Positions 51,274 to 59,256 of a stretch of 64,000 bases of DNA are shown here, piece after piece (within the stretch, counting starts at the first letter, position 1; the number at the start of each line of letters is the position of its first letter). Origin of the DNA: Euryarchaeota archaeon Ods02 (lineage in GTDB: Archaea; Halobacteriota; Halobacteria; Halobacteriales; Halorutilaceae); NCBI GenBank assembly GCA_028751075.1, contig JAQZDA010000001.1, forward strand, positions 1-64,000, given 5' to 3'. The notes below the pieces were generated by a model. That model had not been told where the DNA came from. It saw only the letters and a program-made list of their open reading frames with translations, and searched no databases. Made by a program: the position numbers and the translations under genes.

Positions 51274-52253
51274 CCACCCTCACCCCCTGTTGTTAGGTCG
51301 TCGTCGCCTTCTGAAGCCTGAGGCCCGATATTGCTATCCGTCGGCTGGCAGTCCTCGCCTGCTAGCTCCATGTAGACGTCCTCGAGGTCGGGGGTGTGCC
51401 AGTTGAACTCCTGGACGGTGACGTCGGAGCTCTCCAGCAAATCCAGCACCTTAGACACCGTCTCAAGCGAGACATCCTCGACGATGGCGAGACCGTCTTC
51501 ATCCCTGACGCTGTATCCCTCCAGAACCCCTGCGACGGCGTCCACAGTTTCTTCGGTTTCTATAGTGAATCTGGAGCCGCCGCCGTGTTCGGCTACCAGC
51601 TCGTCGGCTGCACCTTCTTCGACGATGCTGCCCTGGTGCATGAGTCCGACGCGGTCGGATAGCTCGCTGGCTTCCTCCATGTAATGCGTCGTCAGGAAAA
51701 CAGTGGTGCCCTGGCTGGAGAGTTCCTCGACGACCCGCCAGACTTCGCGACGTCCTGCGGGGTCGATGCCGGTCGTGGGTTCGTCGAGGAACAGGAGGTC
51801 GGGGTCGTTTACTATCGACGCCGCGACCAACAAGCGGCGTTTCTGTCCGCCGGAGAGGTCCCGGTATCTCTGCTTATCTGACTCCTTCAGACCGACCTCG
51901 TCGAGGACGGCGGACGTCTCACGCACCCGGTCCTCCGGGTAGAGGCCGCTGTAGTACTCCACCAGCTCCCGCGCCGTCAGCCTGTCAGGAGGTGTGAACT
52001 GCTGCGGCAGAAGACCAAGTCGGACTCGGTCTACAGCTGAAGGCCGACTATTCAGGACGGATACGTCGCCGGCGGTGGGCTCGGTCGTCCCCGTGAGACA
52101 CCGGACGAGCGTGGTCTTGCCGGCACCATTTGGGCCGACCAATGCGTAGACCTCGCCCTCATCCACACTGAGGTCGACTCCGTCGACGGCGATCAGTTCG
52201 CCGTAACGTTTCCGGAGGCCGCGGGCCTCGACTGCGGCTGCTGGGTTGTCCAC
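51270..52253 (-). CDS. ABC transporter ATP-binding protein (DrrA/NodI type)
   Basis: A 327-aa ATPase with Walker A GPNGAGKTTLVRC, signature LSGGQKRRLLVA and Walker B LLFLDEPTTGID, then the about 90-residue C-terminal domain of DrrA-like exporters (VSLETVSKVLDLLESSDVTV) and an acidic tail. Paired with the overlapping ABC-2 permease. Confidence 0.93.
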   Translation of the reverse strand: MDNPAAAVEARGLRKRYGELIAVDGVDLSVDEGEVYALVGPNGAGKTTLVRCLTGTTEPTAGDVSVLNSRPSAVDRVRLGLLPQQFTPPDRLTARELVEYYSGLYPEDRVRETSAVLDEVGLKESDKQRYRDLSGGQKRRLLVAASIVNDPDLLFLDEPTTGIDPAGRREVWRVVEELSSQGTTVFLTTHYMEEASELSDRVGLMHQGSIVEEGAADELVAEHGGGSRFTIETEETVDAVAGVLEGYSVRDEDGLAIVEDVSLETVSKVLDLLESSDVTVQEFNWHTPDLEDVYMELAGEDCQPTDSNIGPQASEGDDDLTTGGEGG

Positions 52254-52367
52254 TGGTGATGCCGTGGAGGGGGCGGGTCTTCATCGTTGTCATAGGTACG
52301 GAGCAGTCACAGAACGGTTTCGAGCTCGATCCCTAGGCTCTGTAGCTGGAGGGTAAGACGTCTTCCG

Positions 52368-53723
52368 TCAGGCTACGACCGTCTCGAGGATTATCGCTGC
52401 TAGCAGCACCCCTAGGTAGGCGTTCGAGGCGTGGAAGGTCTTCATCGCAGCGGCGCGGGTCTGCCGTCGGTGGAGCCTGACTACCATGATGAGGAACACC
52501 CCTCCGATGCCGATGGCTGCCGCGGAGTATATCCAGCCGAGCGGAGTCAACGCGGTGAGGCCGGCGGCAGCTACGAAGGTGGCGCCGAGGTAGTAGGTTA
52601 TGTGTCTGAGGGTGACGGCGTCTCCGTGCACGACGGGTAACATGGGGAAGTCCGCTCGTTCGTAGTCGTCGCGGTAGACGAGTGCGAGGTTGTAGAAATG
52701 CGCCGGCGTCCACAGGAATATCAGGAAGCCGAGGGCGAGCGCCGGCAGTCCTATGGATCCGGTGACGGCGCTCCATCCGATTAACGCAGGCAGGGCCCCT
52801 ACTGCGCCGCCGATAACTATGTTCTGCGTGGTGTTGGGTTTCAAGACTACGGTGTAGACGACGCTGTAGAAGGCGATGGCGACCAGGGTGAGTGCGGCGG
52901 CGACGACGTTGACCCAGAGGAGGAACGCCGCCATGGAGGCGGCGGCGAGCAGGACGCCGAAGGCTACGGCGTTCCTGACGGGTACGACGTCGGTGGCGAG
53001 AGGTCGGTCGCTCGTCCGCTGCATCTTGCGGTCGCGGTCGCGTTCGATGACTTGGTTGAAGGTGCCGCTGGCTCCGATGGCGAGGCAGCCGCCTGCGAGC
53101 GTCGCAGCGGCGACGGCGGCGTCGAGGGAGACGCCTGCGGAGGCTGCCGCCAACCCCATGCCGGCGAGAGCGACGAGGCAGAGCAGCCACATCAACCTGG
53201 GTTTCGTCATCGAGACGTAGGCTTCGAGCTTGGAAGGCGGGGAGGCGTCTTCGGGGTTCGGCGCAGTCTTGCTGCCTCGTTCTATCTCGGCGTCGGGGCT
53301 TCGGATGGTCCAGGCGAGGGAGTACAGTAGGCTGCCGAATATCGCCGCCGCTAACGCGAGATGCATGACGGGGAGGTAGCCGGGGTAGTCGATGGCCGCC
53401 AGAGCGCCGAGCGCGACCTGCATGGGGTAGAGAAACAAGGCTACCGCGACACCTGCGACGACGCGTCGATCTACGTCTGCTTTGAAGACCGTGACTCCGG
53501 TGGCGGCGACGAGTAGTCCGGTCACGAGAGCGGCGGCTCTGTGGCTCCACGCCACCAGTAGCTCTGTGTCTCCGAGAGGAGGTAGGTAGCTGCCGTCGCA
53601 CGCGGGCCAGCCGCCGCATGCCGTGGCGACGTCTCTCACGGACACCGTGGCTCCCACGACTATGAGGACGTAGGTGGCGAGCACGGTGACCGCGAGGAGG
53701 TTCGCGAAGTTTCTTTCCTTCAT
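52368..53723 (-). CDS. ctaB: Heme A synthase half fused to heme O synthase
   Basis: A 451-aa membrane fusion. Residues 1-145 are a four-helix CtaA/Cox15-like half with a Cys pair (Cys36, Cys42) and heme-ligand-type His61 (VAWSHRAAAL) and His121 (VMHLALAA). Residues 165-451 are protoheme IX farnesyltransferase: NQVIERDRDRKMQRTSDRPLA (Asp-rich prenyl site), TPAHFYNLAL and DFPMLPVVHG. CtaB adds the isoprenoid tail to heme; CtaA oxidises it to heme A. The other CtaA half is the preceding gene, overlapping by 4 nt. Confidence 0.92.
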   Translation of the reverse strand: MKERNFANLLAVTVLATYVLIVVGATVSVRDVATACGGWPACDGSYLPPLGDTELLVAWSHRAAALVTGLLVAATGVTVFKADVDRRVVAGVAVALFLYPMQVALGALAAIDYPGYLPVMHLALAAAIFGSLLYSLAWTIRSPDAEIERGSKTAPNPEDASPPSKLEAYVSMTKPRLMWLLCLVALAGMGLAAASAGVSLDAAVAAATLAGGCLAIGASGTFNQVIERDRDRKMQRTSDRPLATDVVPVRNAVAFGVLLAAASMAAFLLWVNVVAAALTLVAIAFYSVVYTVVLKPNTTQNIVIGGAVGALPALIGWSAVTGSIGLPALALGFLIFLWTPAHFYNLALVYRDDYERADFPMLPVVHGDAVTLRHITYYLGATFVAAAGLTALTPLGWIYSAAAIGIGGVFLIMVVRLHRRQTRAAAMKTFHASNAYLGVLLAAIILETVVA

Positions 53724-54268
53724 CGTTCGGTAGAGCGTCTGTGGTACCAGCTTGCAGTGGTTGCAACTGTGAGCGAGACTATTATCAAGGTGGCGGTGGC
53801 GAGATGCAGGGTGACTATGACCGGGTCGAGTCTACGGGTCACGGTGAGTCCGCCGAGAACCACCTGGAAAGGCATGAAAGCCAGGGCGAAGGTGACGCCC
53901 CAGGCGACGGCGCGGGGTTTCTCGCGGCCGAGCCAGCCGCCCGCCGTAGCGGCGAGCATCATGACGCCGAGTATGGCTGCAAGGCCGCGGTGAGCCCATT
54001 CCACGAATATCTGCCAGGTGGTGTACGCTTCGGCGTACCCCGGGAACTCGGGGTGTTCGTACATGGCTTCGGGGTCGTCGAACGGTATCCAGACGCCGTA
54101 GCACTTCGGCCAGTCGGGGCAGGAGAGCCCTGCACCTATCGCGCTGGTGTAAGACCCCATTATCATGACGACGTATGTGAGTGCCACGGTGACGATGAGG
54201 AAGTAGGTGTATGGTATCCGTGCACCTGCTTTCCTCGCGGTTTCGTCTAGCTGGTTACGGAGTCCCAT
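53720..54268 (-). CDS. ctaA: Heme A synthase, N-terminal half (CtaA-like)
   Basis: A 182-aa four-helix protein equivalent to one half of bacterial eight-helix CtaA: Cys50 and Cys56 (GLSCPDWPKCYG) in the first extracellular loop, His93 (VEWAHRGLAAIL) and His155 (VTLHLATATL) as heme ligands. Its stop overlaps the start of the ctaA-ctaB fusion, so the two halves are probably made together and assemble. Confidence 0.9.
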   Translation of the reverse strand: MGLRNQLDETARKAGARIPYTYFLIVTVALTYVVMIMGSYTSAIGAGLSCPDWPKCYGVWIPFDDPEAMYEHPEFPGYAEAYTTWQIFVEWAHRGLAAILGVMMLAATAGGWLGREKPRAVAWGVTFALAFMPFQVVLGGLTVTRRLDPVIVTLHLATATLIIVSLTVATTASWYHRRSTER

Positions 54269-54362
54269 CTCTATAGATGAACGCTGTCGGTCTAATCGCT
54301 TAAGCGCTTCTCAATCACCTGATGTTCTCGGTCTCCTGGAAGCGGACGGCCTGCTGTCGCAG

Positions 54363-54370
54363 GTTTTATG
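54363..54370 (+). promoter_or_regulatory. TATA box for the eL43-rpoP-pcc1 genes
   Basis: GTTTTATG centred 28 nt before the ATG at 54395; this supports the shorter start of the ribosomal protein. Confidence 0.6.
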
Positions 54371-54394
54371 GCTGCGGCTGAAGTCACCTCGAAC

Positions 54395-54673
54395 ATGGCT
54401 GAAGAACGTAAGTCGGGTCGGGTCACCCGTAGCGCAGGCCGGTTCGGACCCAGATACGGTCGCGTCGGCAGGAAGAGGGTCGCGGACATCGAGGAGCAGA
54501 TGAACGCCGACCACACCTGTCCGGAATGTGACGAAGACCGTGTGTCGAGGACGGACACGGGTATCTGGGAGTGCTCGCGGTGCGGATACAGGTTCGCCGG
54601 CGGAGCCTACGACACCAGCACTCCAGGCGGCGAAGCCGTCCACCGCGCGATCAGGGAAGCGCAGGAGGAGTAG
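54395..54673 (+). CDS. rpl37ae: Ribosomal protein eL43 (L37Ae)
   Basis: A 92-aa large-subunit protein: [19 protein letters not shown] at the start and a zinc ribbon with CPEC and CSRC. Standard archaeal length from this ATG. It opens an operon with rpoP (4-nt gap) and pcc1. Confidence 0.96.
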   Translation: MAEERKSGRVTRSAGRFGPRYGRVGRKRVADIEEQMNADHTCPECDEDRVSRTDTGIWECSRCGYRFAGGAYDTSTPGGEAVHRAIREAQEE

Positions 54674-54677
54674 AGCT

Positions 54678-54812
54678 ATGCCGTACAAGTGCGCGCGCTG
54701 CAAACGACAGACCGATATAGAGTCCGCTCGCGGAATCAAATGTCCGTACTGTGGACACCGTATCTTCCTGAAGGAGCGCGGCGGCGGCGTGAAACGCGTC
54801 GATGTCCGGTAG
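54678..54812 (+). CDS. rpoP: RNA polymerase subunit P (Rpo12)
   Basis: A 44-aa protein, [16 protein letters not shown] followed by [14 protein letters not shown]: the zinc ribbon (CxxC...CxxC) and RxxKER-like end of archaeal RpoP/eukaryotic Rpb12. Usual length. It starts 4 nt after eL43 and overlaps pcc1 by 11 nt. Confidence 0.95.
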   Translation: MPYKCARCKRQTDIESARGIKCPYCGHRIFLKERGGGVKRVDVR

Positions 54813-55071
54813 AGCTTCGGCGACTATAGAGATTTCCGGTAGGGAGGCTCCTGAAATTAGACGATGCGTGGAGCCCGAGGTTCGTGATCTCCAGGAGAGA
54901 TACGGATGCTCCGTGGAAGTGGACGGCGACAGTCTGTACTTCGAACTACAGGTCGAGGACCTCGTGGGGATGCGTGCGAGCTTGAACACCTGGCTGAGGT
55001 TCGTAGAGGTCGCCTCTGACGCCCTGGGTGATGCGGAAGGAAGCTGCGAGACTTCGGAGAACGATCTCTAG
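54802..55071 (+). CDS. pcc1: KEOPS complex subunit Pcc1
   Basis: An 89-aa alpha/beta protein with the Pcc1 pattern: [21 protein letters not shown], then [28 protein letters not shown]. Pcc1 is the dimerisation subunit of KEOPS, which makes t6A in tRNA. Its position after eL43 and rpoP is common in euryarchaea. Confidence 0.9.
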   Translation: MSGRASATIEISGREAPEIRRCVEPEVRDLQERYGCSVEVDGDSLYFELQVEDLVGMRASLNTWLRFVEVASDALGDAEGSCETSENDL

Positions 55072-55376
55072 CTGGCGCCTTCCTTATCCTGCTCGATCTC
55101 TTCCTCGACCTCCTCCACTACTTCGACGATCTGGTCCTTGATCTCCTGTTTCTTCTGTCGTATGGGTTCGTTGAGACCCGAAACCCGGAGGAGCATCCGT
55201 GTCACGCGTAGGAAGATGTAGCCGGCTATGAAGGCGAAGACGCCGACTGCGATCCCTATCCAGATACCGAGTAGCTCCGCTGTCTGCCAGTAGAATCGAG
55301 CGGTTGCGAGCATCACTATAGCTGCGAACCACGCGGAGAGCTTGAGATCCCTCTTCTGACTCGCGGTCTCGAACAT
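55068..55376 (-). CDS. Small two-helix membrane protein
   Basis: A 102-aa protein with two hydrophobic helices (LSAWFAAIVMLATARFYW, IWIGIAVGVFAFIAGYIFL) and a charged coiled-coil-like C-terminus (KQEIKDQIVEVVEEVEEEIE). The ATG at 55376 is preferred to a TTG 30 nt upstream. Its 3' end overlaps the pcc1 stop by 4 nt, convergent. Function unknown. Confidence 0.7.
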   Translation of the reverse strand: MFETASQKRDLKLSAWFAAIVMLATARFYWQTAELLGIWIGIAVGVFAFIAGYIFLRVTRMLLRVSGLNEPIRQKKQEIKDQIVEVVEEVEEEIEQDKEGAS

Positions 55377-55533
55377 ACAAAGTAGTTCACGGGGTTGCAC
55401 TATCAAAGTTCCGGCGCACTGCCCCCCGATAACTCCGGTGTCTGAGACGAAAGCCTACGTCCATTCCTGACACGGTCTCCTCCCCGGTTGTGATACCACA
55501 ACCCATTTCAGCCAGCCCGGAGAAGTTAGAGTG

Positions 55534-55929
55534 ATGAGCGCAGAACTACCGCCGGAAGCCCAGGAGAAGCTCCAGAAGCTTCAGGAGCTACAGGAGCAGA
55601 TGAGCCAGATATCCGTGCAGAAACAGCAGAGCGAGGAACAGCTACGGGAGACCGAACGCGCCCTCGAGGCCCTCGACGACGCAGACGACGACGCCGACGT
55701 CTACCGATCCGCTGGAGGAGTGATGGTGGAGTCGACGAGGGACGAGACGGTTGAGGAGCTAGAGGAGCAGAAGGACACCCTCGAAGTACGTGTGGAGTCC
55801 CTGCAGGGCCGTGAGGAGAAGGCGCAGCAGCAGTTCGAGGAGCTCCGCGAGGAGGTCCAGCAGATGATGGGCGGACTCGGAGGCGGTGGACTCGGCGGTG
55901 GAGGCGGGCCCGGCGGACCCGCACAGTAG
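55534..55929 (+). CDS. pfdB: Prefoldin subunit beta
   Basis: A 131-aa coiled-coil chaperone: two long heptad helices (LQKLQELQEQMSQISVQKQQ and the C-terminal helix with REEKAQQQFEELREEVQQMM) flank the hairpin ALEALDDADDDADVYRSAGG, typical of prefoldin beta. The tail is unusually Gly-rich (GGLGGGGLGGGGGPGG). A GTG precedes the ATG by 3 nt. It works in transfer of unfolded proteins to the thermosome. Confidence 0.92.
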   Translation: MSAELPPEAQEKLQKLQELQEQMSQISVQKQQSEEQLRETERALEALDDADDDADVYRSAGGVMVESTRDETVEELEEQKDTLEVRVESLQGREEKAQQQFEELREEVQQMMGGLGGGGLGGGGGPGGPAQ

Positions 55930-55962
55930 TTCGACGTAAGCAGCCGAGCTATCTCGGGTTTC

Positions 55963-56865
55963 TCATCCTATCCAGGCGTTCGAGAACGACTCGAAGAAGT
56001 CCTCCGAGGTGTCGACCAGGACGTGTTCACCCTGGTTCTTCTCCGCCGCCGCTGCGACGTCGTCGACGTGACCACGCAGCCTCTCCAGGTAGATCCGCCT
56101 TCTCCTCGGAGTCATGTACGTCCGATACTCGGCGTCGGATTCGACGGCTGAGAACACCGTGTCACCGGTCGCCGGAAGCTCTAGCTCGTAAGGCGTCAAC
56201 GGCTGGACGAAGACGAAGTAGCTGTCACCCAGTGCCTTCGCCGCTAGCTCGACGTCGAGTCGGTCTGATATCACGGTGGCGGCGTCGCCTGCTCTGTCGC
56301 GCATCGACCGCACGGGGGCGACGAAGTCGCTTACGACTACGACCAGTGACTTCGACTCGATGCCGGAGGCGTACTCCGCGATTGCTCCGCCGACGTCCGC
56401 CCTGCCTTCGGGTTCCACGCTGTTGAGCTCGTCTATCAACCTGAGGACTTCACCTCGGTTGGAGACCCGTCTGTCGAGCTTCTCTATGGTGTCACGGAAG
56501 ACGCTGTACCGGAAGTCGTTGTTCTCCGCAGCCGACAGGTAGGCGTAACCGAGCCCGATCTTGGCGCCGACCTCGAACTTCGACGGGTCGCCGTACCTCA
56601 TAGACCGCGAGGCATCCAGCAAGACGTGGACGGTGAGGTTGCGTTCCTCCTCGAACTCCTTCACGTAGTAGTCGTCGGTGCGTGCGTAGAGGTTCCAGTC
56701 TATACGACGGGTGTCGTCGCCTGGACTGTACCTCCGGTGGTCGCTGAAGATCAGGCCGTCACCGGTGTATCCGGCTTCCTGTTCGCCGCGTAACATCGAG
56801 CTGACGTTGCGCTTCAGCTCGAACTCGTACGCCTCTAGCTCCTGCAGGAAACCTGACTCTATCAT
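55963..56865 (-). CDS. DUF58 domain protein
   Basis: A 300-aa protein with the DUF58 signature RRYSPGDDTRRIDWNLYAR and YYVKEFEEERN, then a VWA-like region VHVLLDASRSMRYG with a MIDAS DxSxS. DUF58 proteins act with MoxR ATPases; the substrate is unknown. Its ATG overlaps the moxR stop. Confidence 0.92.
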   Translation of the reverse strand: MIESGFLQELEAYEFELKRNVSSMLRGEQEAGYTGDGLIFSDHRRYSPGDDTRRIDWNLYARTDDYYVKEFEEERNLTVHVLLDASRSMRYGDPSKFEVGAKIGLGYAYLSAAENNDFRYSVFRDTIEKLDRRVSNRGEVLRLIDELNSVEPEGRADVGGAIAEYASGIESKSLVVVVSDFVAPVRSMRDRAGDAATVISDRLDVELAAKALGDSYFVFVQPLTPYELELPATGDTVFSAVESDAEYRTYMTPRRRRIYLERLRGHVDDVAAAAEKNQGEHVLVDTSEDFFESFSNAWIG

Positions 56866-57812
56866 ATGAGGTCTCGGATGGCGTCGTCGGCTGTGACGCC
56901 CTCGCGCTCCGCCTGGAAGTCCACGATCACGCGGTGACGCATCACCGGTACAGCCATCTTCTCCACCGCGCTCTCGCTGACGTAGTTGTTGCCGCGCATG
57001 AACGACAGCGCCTTCGCCGCGAGAACCAGGGACAGGGAGGCGCGTGGGCTGGCGCCGAACTCGAGGTCCTCCGCTTCACGGGTTCTCTCCACCAGACGGA
57101 TGGCTTCCGCGCGGACGTCGTCCGCGACGGGTATCCCTCGGACGTACTCCTGTATCTCCTGCAGCTCCTCAGCCGACAGTACGGTGTCGAGCTCTATATC
57201 CCTCTCCTTCTCCGAGGTGTATCTGTCGACGATGAGGTCCTCCTCCTCGAACGACGGGTAGTCGAAGGTTATCTTCATCATGAACCGGTCGCTCTGAGCC
57301 TCCGGCAGCGGGTAGGTTCCCTCCTGATCTATGGGGTTCTGCGTCGCCAGCAGGAAGAACGGCTCCGGAAGCATGTGAGTCTCTCCGCCCGCGGTCACCT
57401 GTCGTTCCTCCATCGCCTCCAGATACGCGGCCTGGGTCTTCGGAGTCGCACGGTTTATCTCGTCGGCGAGCATCACGTTCGCGAACACCGGCCCTGGTTC
57501 GAAGACGAACTCCTTCCCGTCCTCGTGCTCCCTGATAACCTCGGTGCCGGTGACGTCGCTGGGCATCAGGTCGGGTGTGCTCTGGATCCGGCTGAACGAC
57601 ATGTCGGTGACGTCGGCGACGGTTCGCACCATCATGGTCTTCGCGAGCCCCGGGTTACCCTCGAGCAACGCGTTTCCGTCGCATAACAGGCATACGAGGA
57701 GCTGACGCAGCGTCCCACGCTGGCCGACTATCTTCTTCCCGACCTCATCCTCTACACGTTTGACGCGTTCCTGTAGCTCAGGTAGCTCCTCCGAACCCAT
57801 GTCTCTATCCAC
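56862..57812 (-). CDS. MoxR-family AAA+ ATPase
   Basis: A 316-aa AAA+ protein: Walker A EGNPGLAKTMMV, Walker B LADEINRATPKTQAAYLEAM, sensor QNPIDQEGTYPLPEAQSDRF, and the C-terminal helical domain with SPRASLSLVLAAKALSF. MoxR ATPases remodel VWA-containing partners. It sits between DUF58 and membrane genes in one operon. Confidence 0.95.
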   Translation of the reverse strand: MDRDMGSEELPELQERVKRVEDEVGKKIVGQRGTLRQLLVCLLCDGNALLEGNPGLAKTMMVRTVADVTDMSFSRIQSTPDLMPSDVTGTEVIREHEDGKEFVFEPGPVFANVMLADEINRATPKTQAAYLEAMEERQVTAGGETHMLPEPFFLLATQNPIDQEGTYPLPEAQSDRFMMKITFDYPSFEEEDLIVDRYTSEKERDIELDTVLSAEELQEIQEYVRGIPVADDVRAEAIRLVERTREAEDLEFGASPRASLSLVLAAKALSFMRGNNYVSESAVEKMAVPVMRHRVIVDFQAEREGVTADDAIRDLI

Positions 57813-58635
57813 CCTCCCTCACGCTATGAAAGTACTCCTTCACGACACGTCTGTCCTCGGGCGACAGAGCCGCGGCGTCCTCCTTGTATATGTCGACGGC
57901 GGCGACTGCATCTACTTCGAAGTCCTCGAACGACGCGTCGTAGTACTCCCCAGCACTGCCGCCGCCGTCACCCGGTGCCGGTGCTCCACCACCCCGGAGA
58001 TCGAGCAACAGCTCGTCCTCACCCTCCGTCATCTCCCCGCCTTCACCTAGAAGGTGGTCGCCTGACTCCGGCCCCGTGTACCGGTCCTCAGCGTCCTCGG
58101 CGAGGCCGAAGTCGTCGTCCACAGGTTCACCCCAAAGCGTCCGCTCCCCCAGGTCCACTGGACCAGGTACCCCCGTGCCACCCGCCATCAACACTGCTCC
58201 GACCCCTAGCACGAGAGCGAGGGAGACGGTCAGGCGACGACCGTGGACGAAGCCCTGGCTGGATGTCTCCTGCAGGTCCTCGAGCACCTCCCGGTAGAGA
58301 GCCTCTGCCGCCGCCGAGCTCTCGCCTTCTCGTGCGGCGTCTCTCGCCGTCCGAAGCTTCTCCCGTACGCCGGGGTTTATCTCCTCGAAGTACTCCAGGG
58401 TCCTGCGTCGGTAAACGAGGTAGCTGTCGGCGAAGAAGAAGGTGACTGCTGCGGCGGAAGCAGCTGGGTAGACTACGCTGTACCCCAGGATCTCTGCTTC
58501 TACTCCAGTTAGCCGAAGCGTGGCGAGGGCGAGGAAGAAAACGACGGCGGATTCGACGAAGGCGTGTAGTACCGCTGCCTTCAATCCCTCTCGCCTTATC
58601 TGCTTTACAGCGGCCTCGACCTCTTCCCTTACCAT
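57805..58635 (-). CDS. Membrane protein of the MoxR cluster
   Basis: A 276-aa protein: two hydrophobic helices at about 20-85 (AVLHAFVESAVVFFLALATL, YSVVYPAASAAAVTFFFA), a cytoplasmic helix rich in Arg/Glu, a third helix (LTVSLALVLGVGAVLMAGGTG), then an acidic extracellular region ending SPEDRRVVKEYFHSV. No family assigned with certainty. It overlaps moxR by 8 nt, so it belongs to the operon. Confidence 0.75.
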   Translation of the reverse strand: MVREEVEAAVKQIRREGLKAAVLHAFVESAVVFFLALATLRLTGVEAEILGYSVVYPAASAAAVTFFFADSYLVYRRRTLEYFEEINPGVREKLRTARDAAREGESSAAAEALYREVLEDLQETSSQGFVHGRRLTVSLALVLGVGAVLMAGGTGVPGPVDLGERTLWGEPVDDDFGLAEDAEDRYTGPESGDHLLGEGGEMTEGEDELLLDLRGGGAPAPGDGGGSAGEYYDASFEDFEVDAVAAVDIYKEDAAALSPEDRRVVKEYFHSVREGG

Positions 58636-58637
58636 GT

Positions 58638-59219
58638 TTATCTATGCTCCGACGGGCTTGCGACGCTTCTTGGATCACAGTCCTCCGCATCTTCACAGCT
58701 GCCGTAGAGGCTTTCGTAGTCGTTCCAGAGATCTTCATACTGCATCTCTAGATCCTGCTTCTCCGCTTCGAGCTCCTCGATGTCCTCGTTGAGGGAGTCG
58801 ATGTCGCGCTCCAGCGACATGACCTCCCTCTCGTGGTCTTCCTCCATCTCCTCGATATCACCTTCGAGACCCTCTACCTCTCGCTCGAGGTCCTCGATAT
58901 CAGATTCACGTCTCTCTACCTCGCTCTCGAGGCTGCGTTTCATGCGTTCTACCTCCGATAGCTCCTGCGCCAACCGGTCGATGTCGTCGGCGTCGGTCTC
59001 GAGGTCGTCGATGGTCTGTCGTGCGTCGACGAGCTCCTGCTCGGTCTCGTGTAGCTCCTCCTGGGTCTGCTCTAGCTCGTCCTGAACTTCGGCCACGGCT
59101 TCGTCGCGTTCGCTCACCTGTTCGTAGTAGAAAGCGGTGGCACCCGCCGTACCTATCATCGCCACCGCGACGAGAGCCGCCATGTAGACGTTGATGGTGC
59201 TGCCGACGTAGGAGGTCAC
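58638..59219 (-). CDS. Membrane-anchored coiled-coil protein
   Basis: A 193-aa protein with one N-terminal membrane helix (INVYMAALVAVAMIGTAGAT) and about 130 residues of near-continuous heptads (ELEQTQEELHETEQELVDAR and following LEREVEGLEGDIEEMEED). It is probably a rod-like scaffold outside the membrane. It lies 2 nt from the next gene in the MoxR operon. No sequence family recognised. Confidence 0.8.
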   Translation of the reverse strand: MTSYVGSTINVYMAALVAVAMIGTAGATAFYYEQVSERDEAVAEVQDELEQTQEELHETEQELVDARQTIDDLETDADDIDRLAQELSEVERMKRSLESEVERRESDIEDLEREVEGLEGDIEEMEEDHEREVMSLERDIDSLNEDIEELEAEKQDLEMQYEDLWNDYESLYGSCEDAEDCDPRSVASPSEHR

Positions 59220-59256
59220 TAAGCCACCTCGCTAACCGTGTAGTTCACTGTATACA

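Noticed and set aside
52333-53766. A 477-codon minus-strand frame rich in Arg/His/Pro
   Set aside because: It is a shifted reading of the ctaB fusion gene; the overlapping frame has clear transmembrane helices and UbiA motifs.
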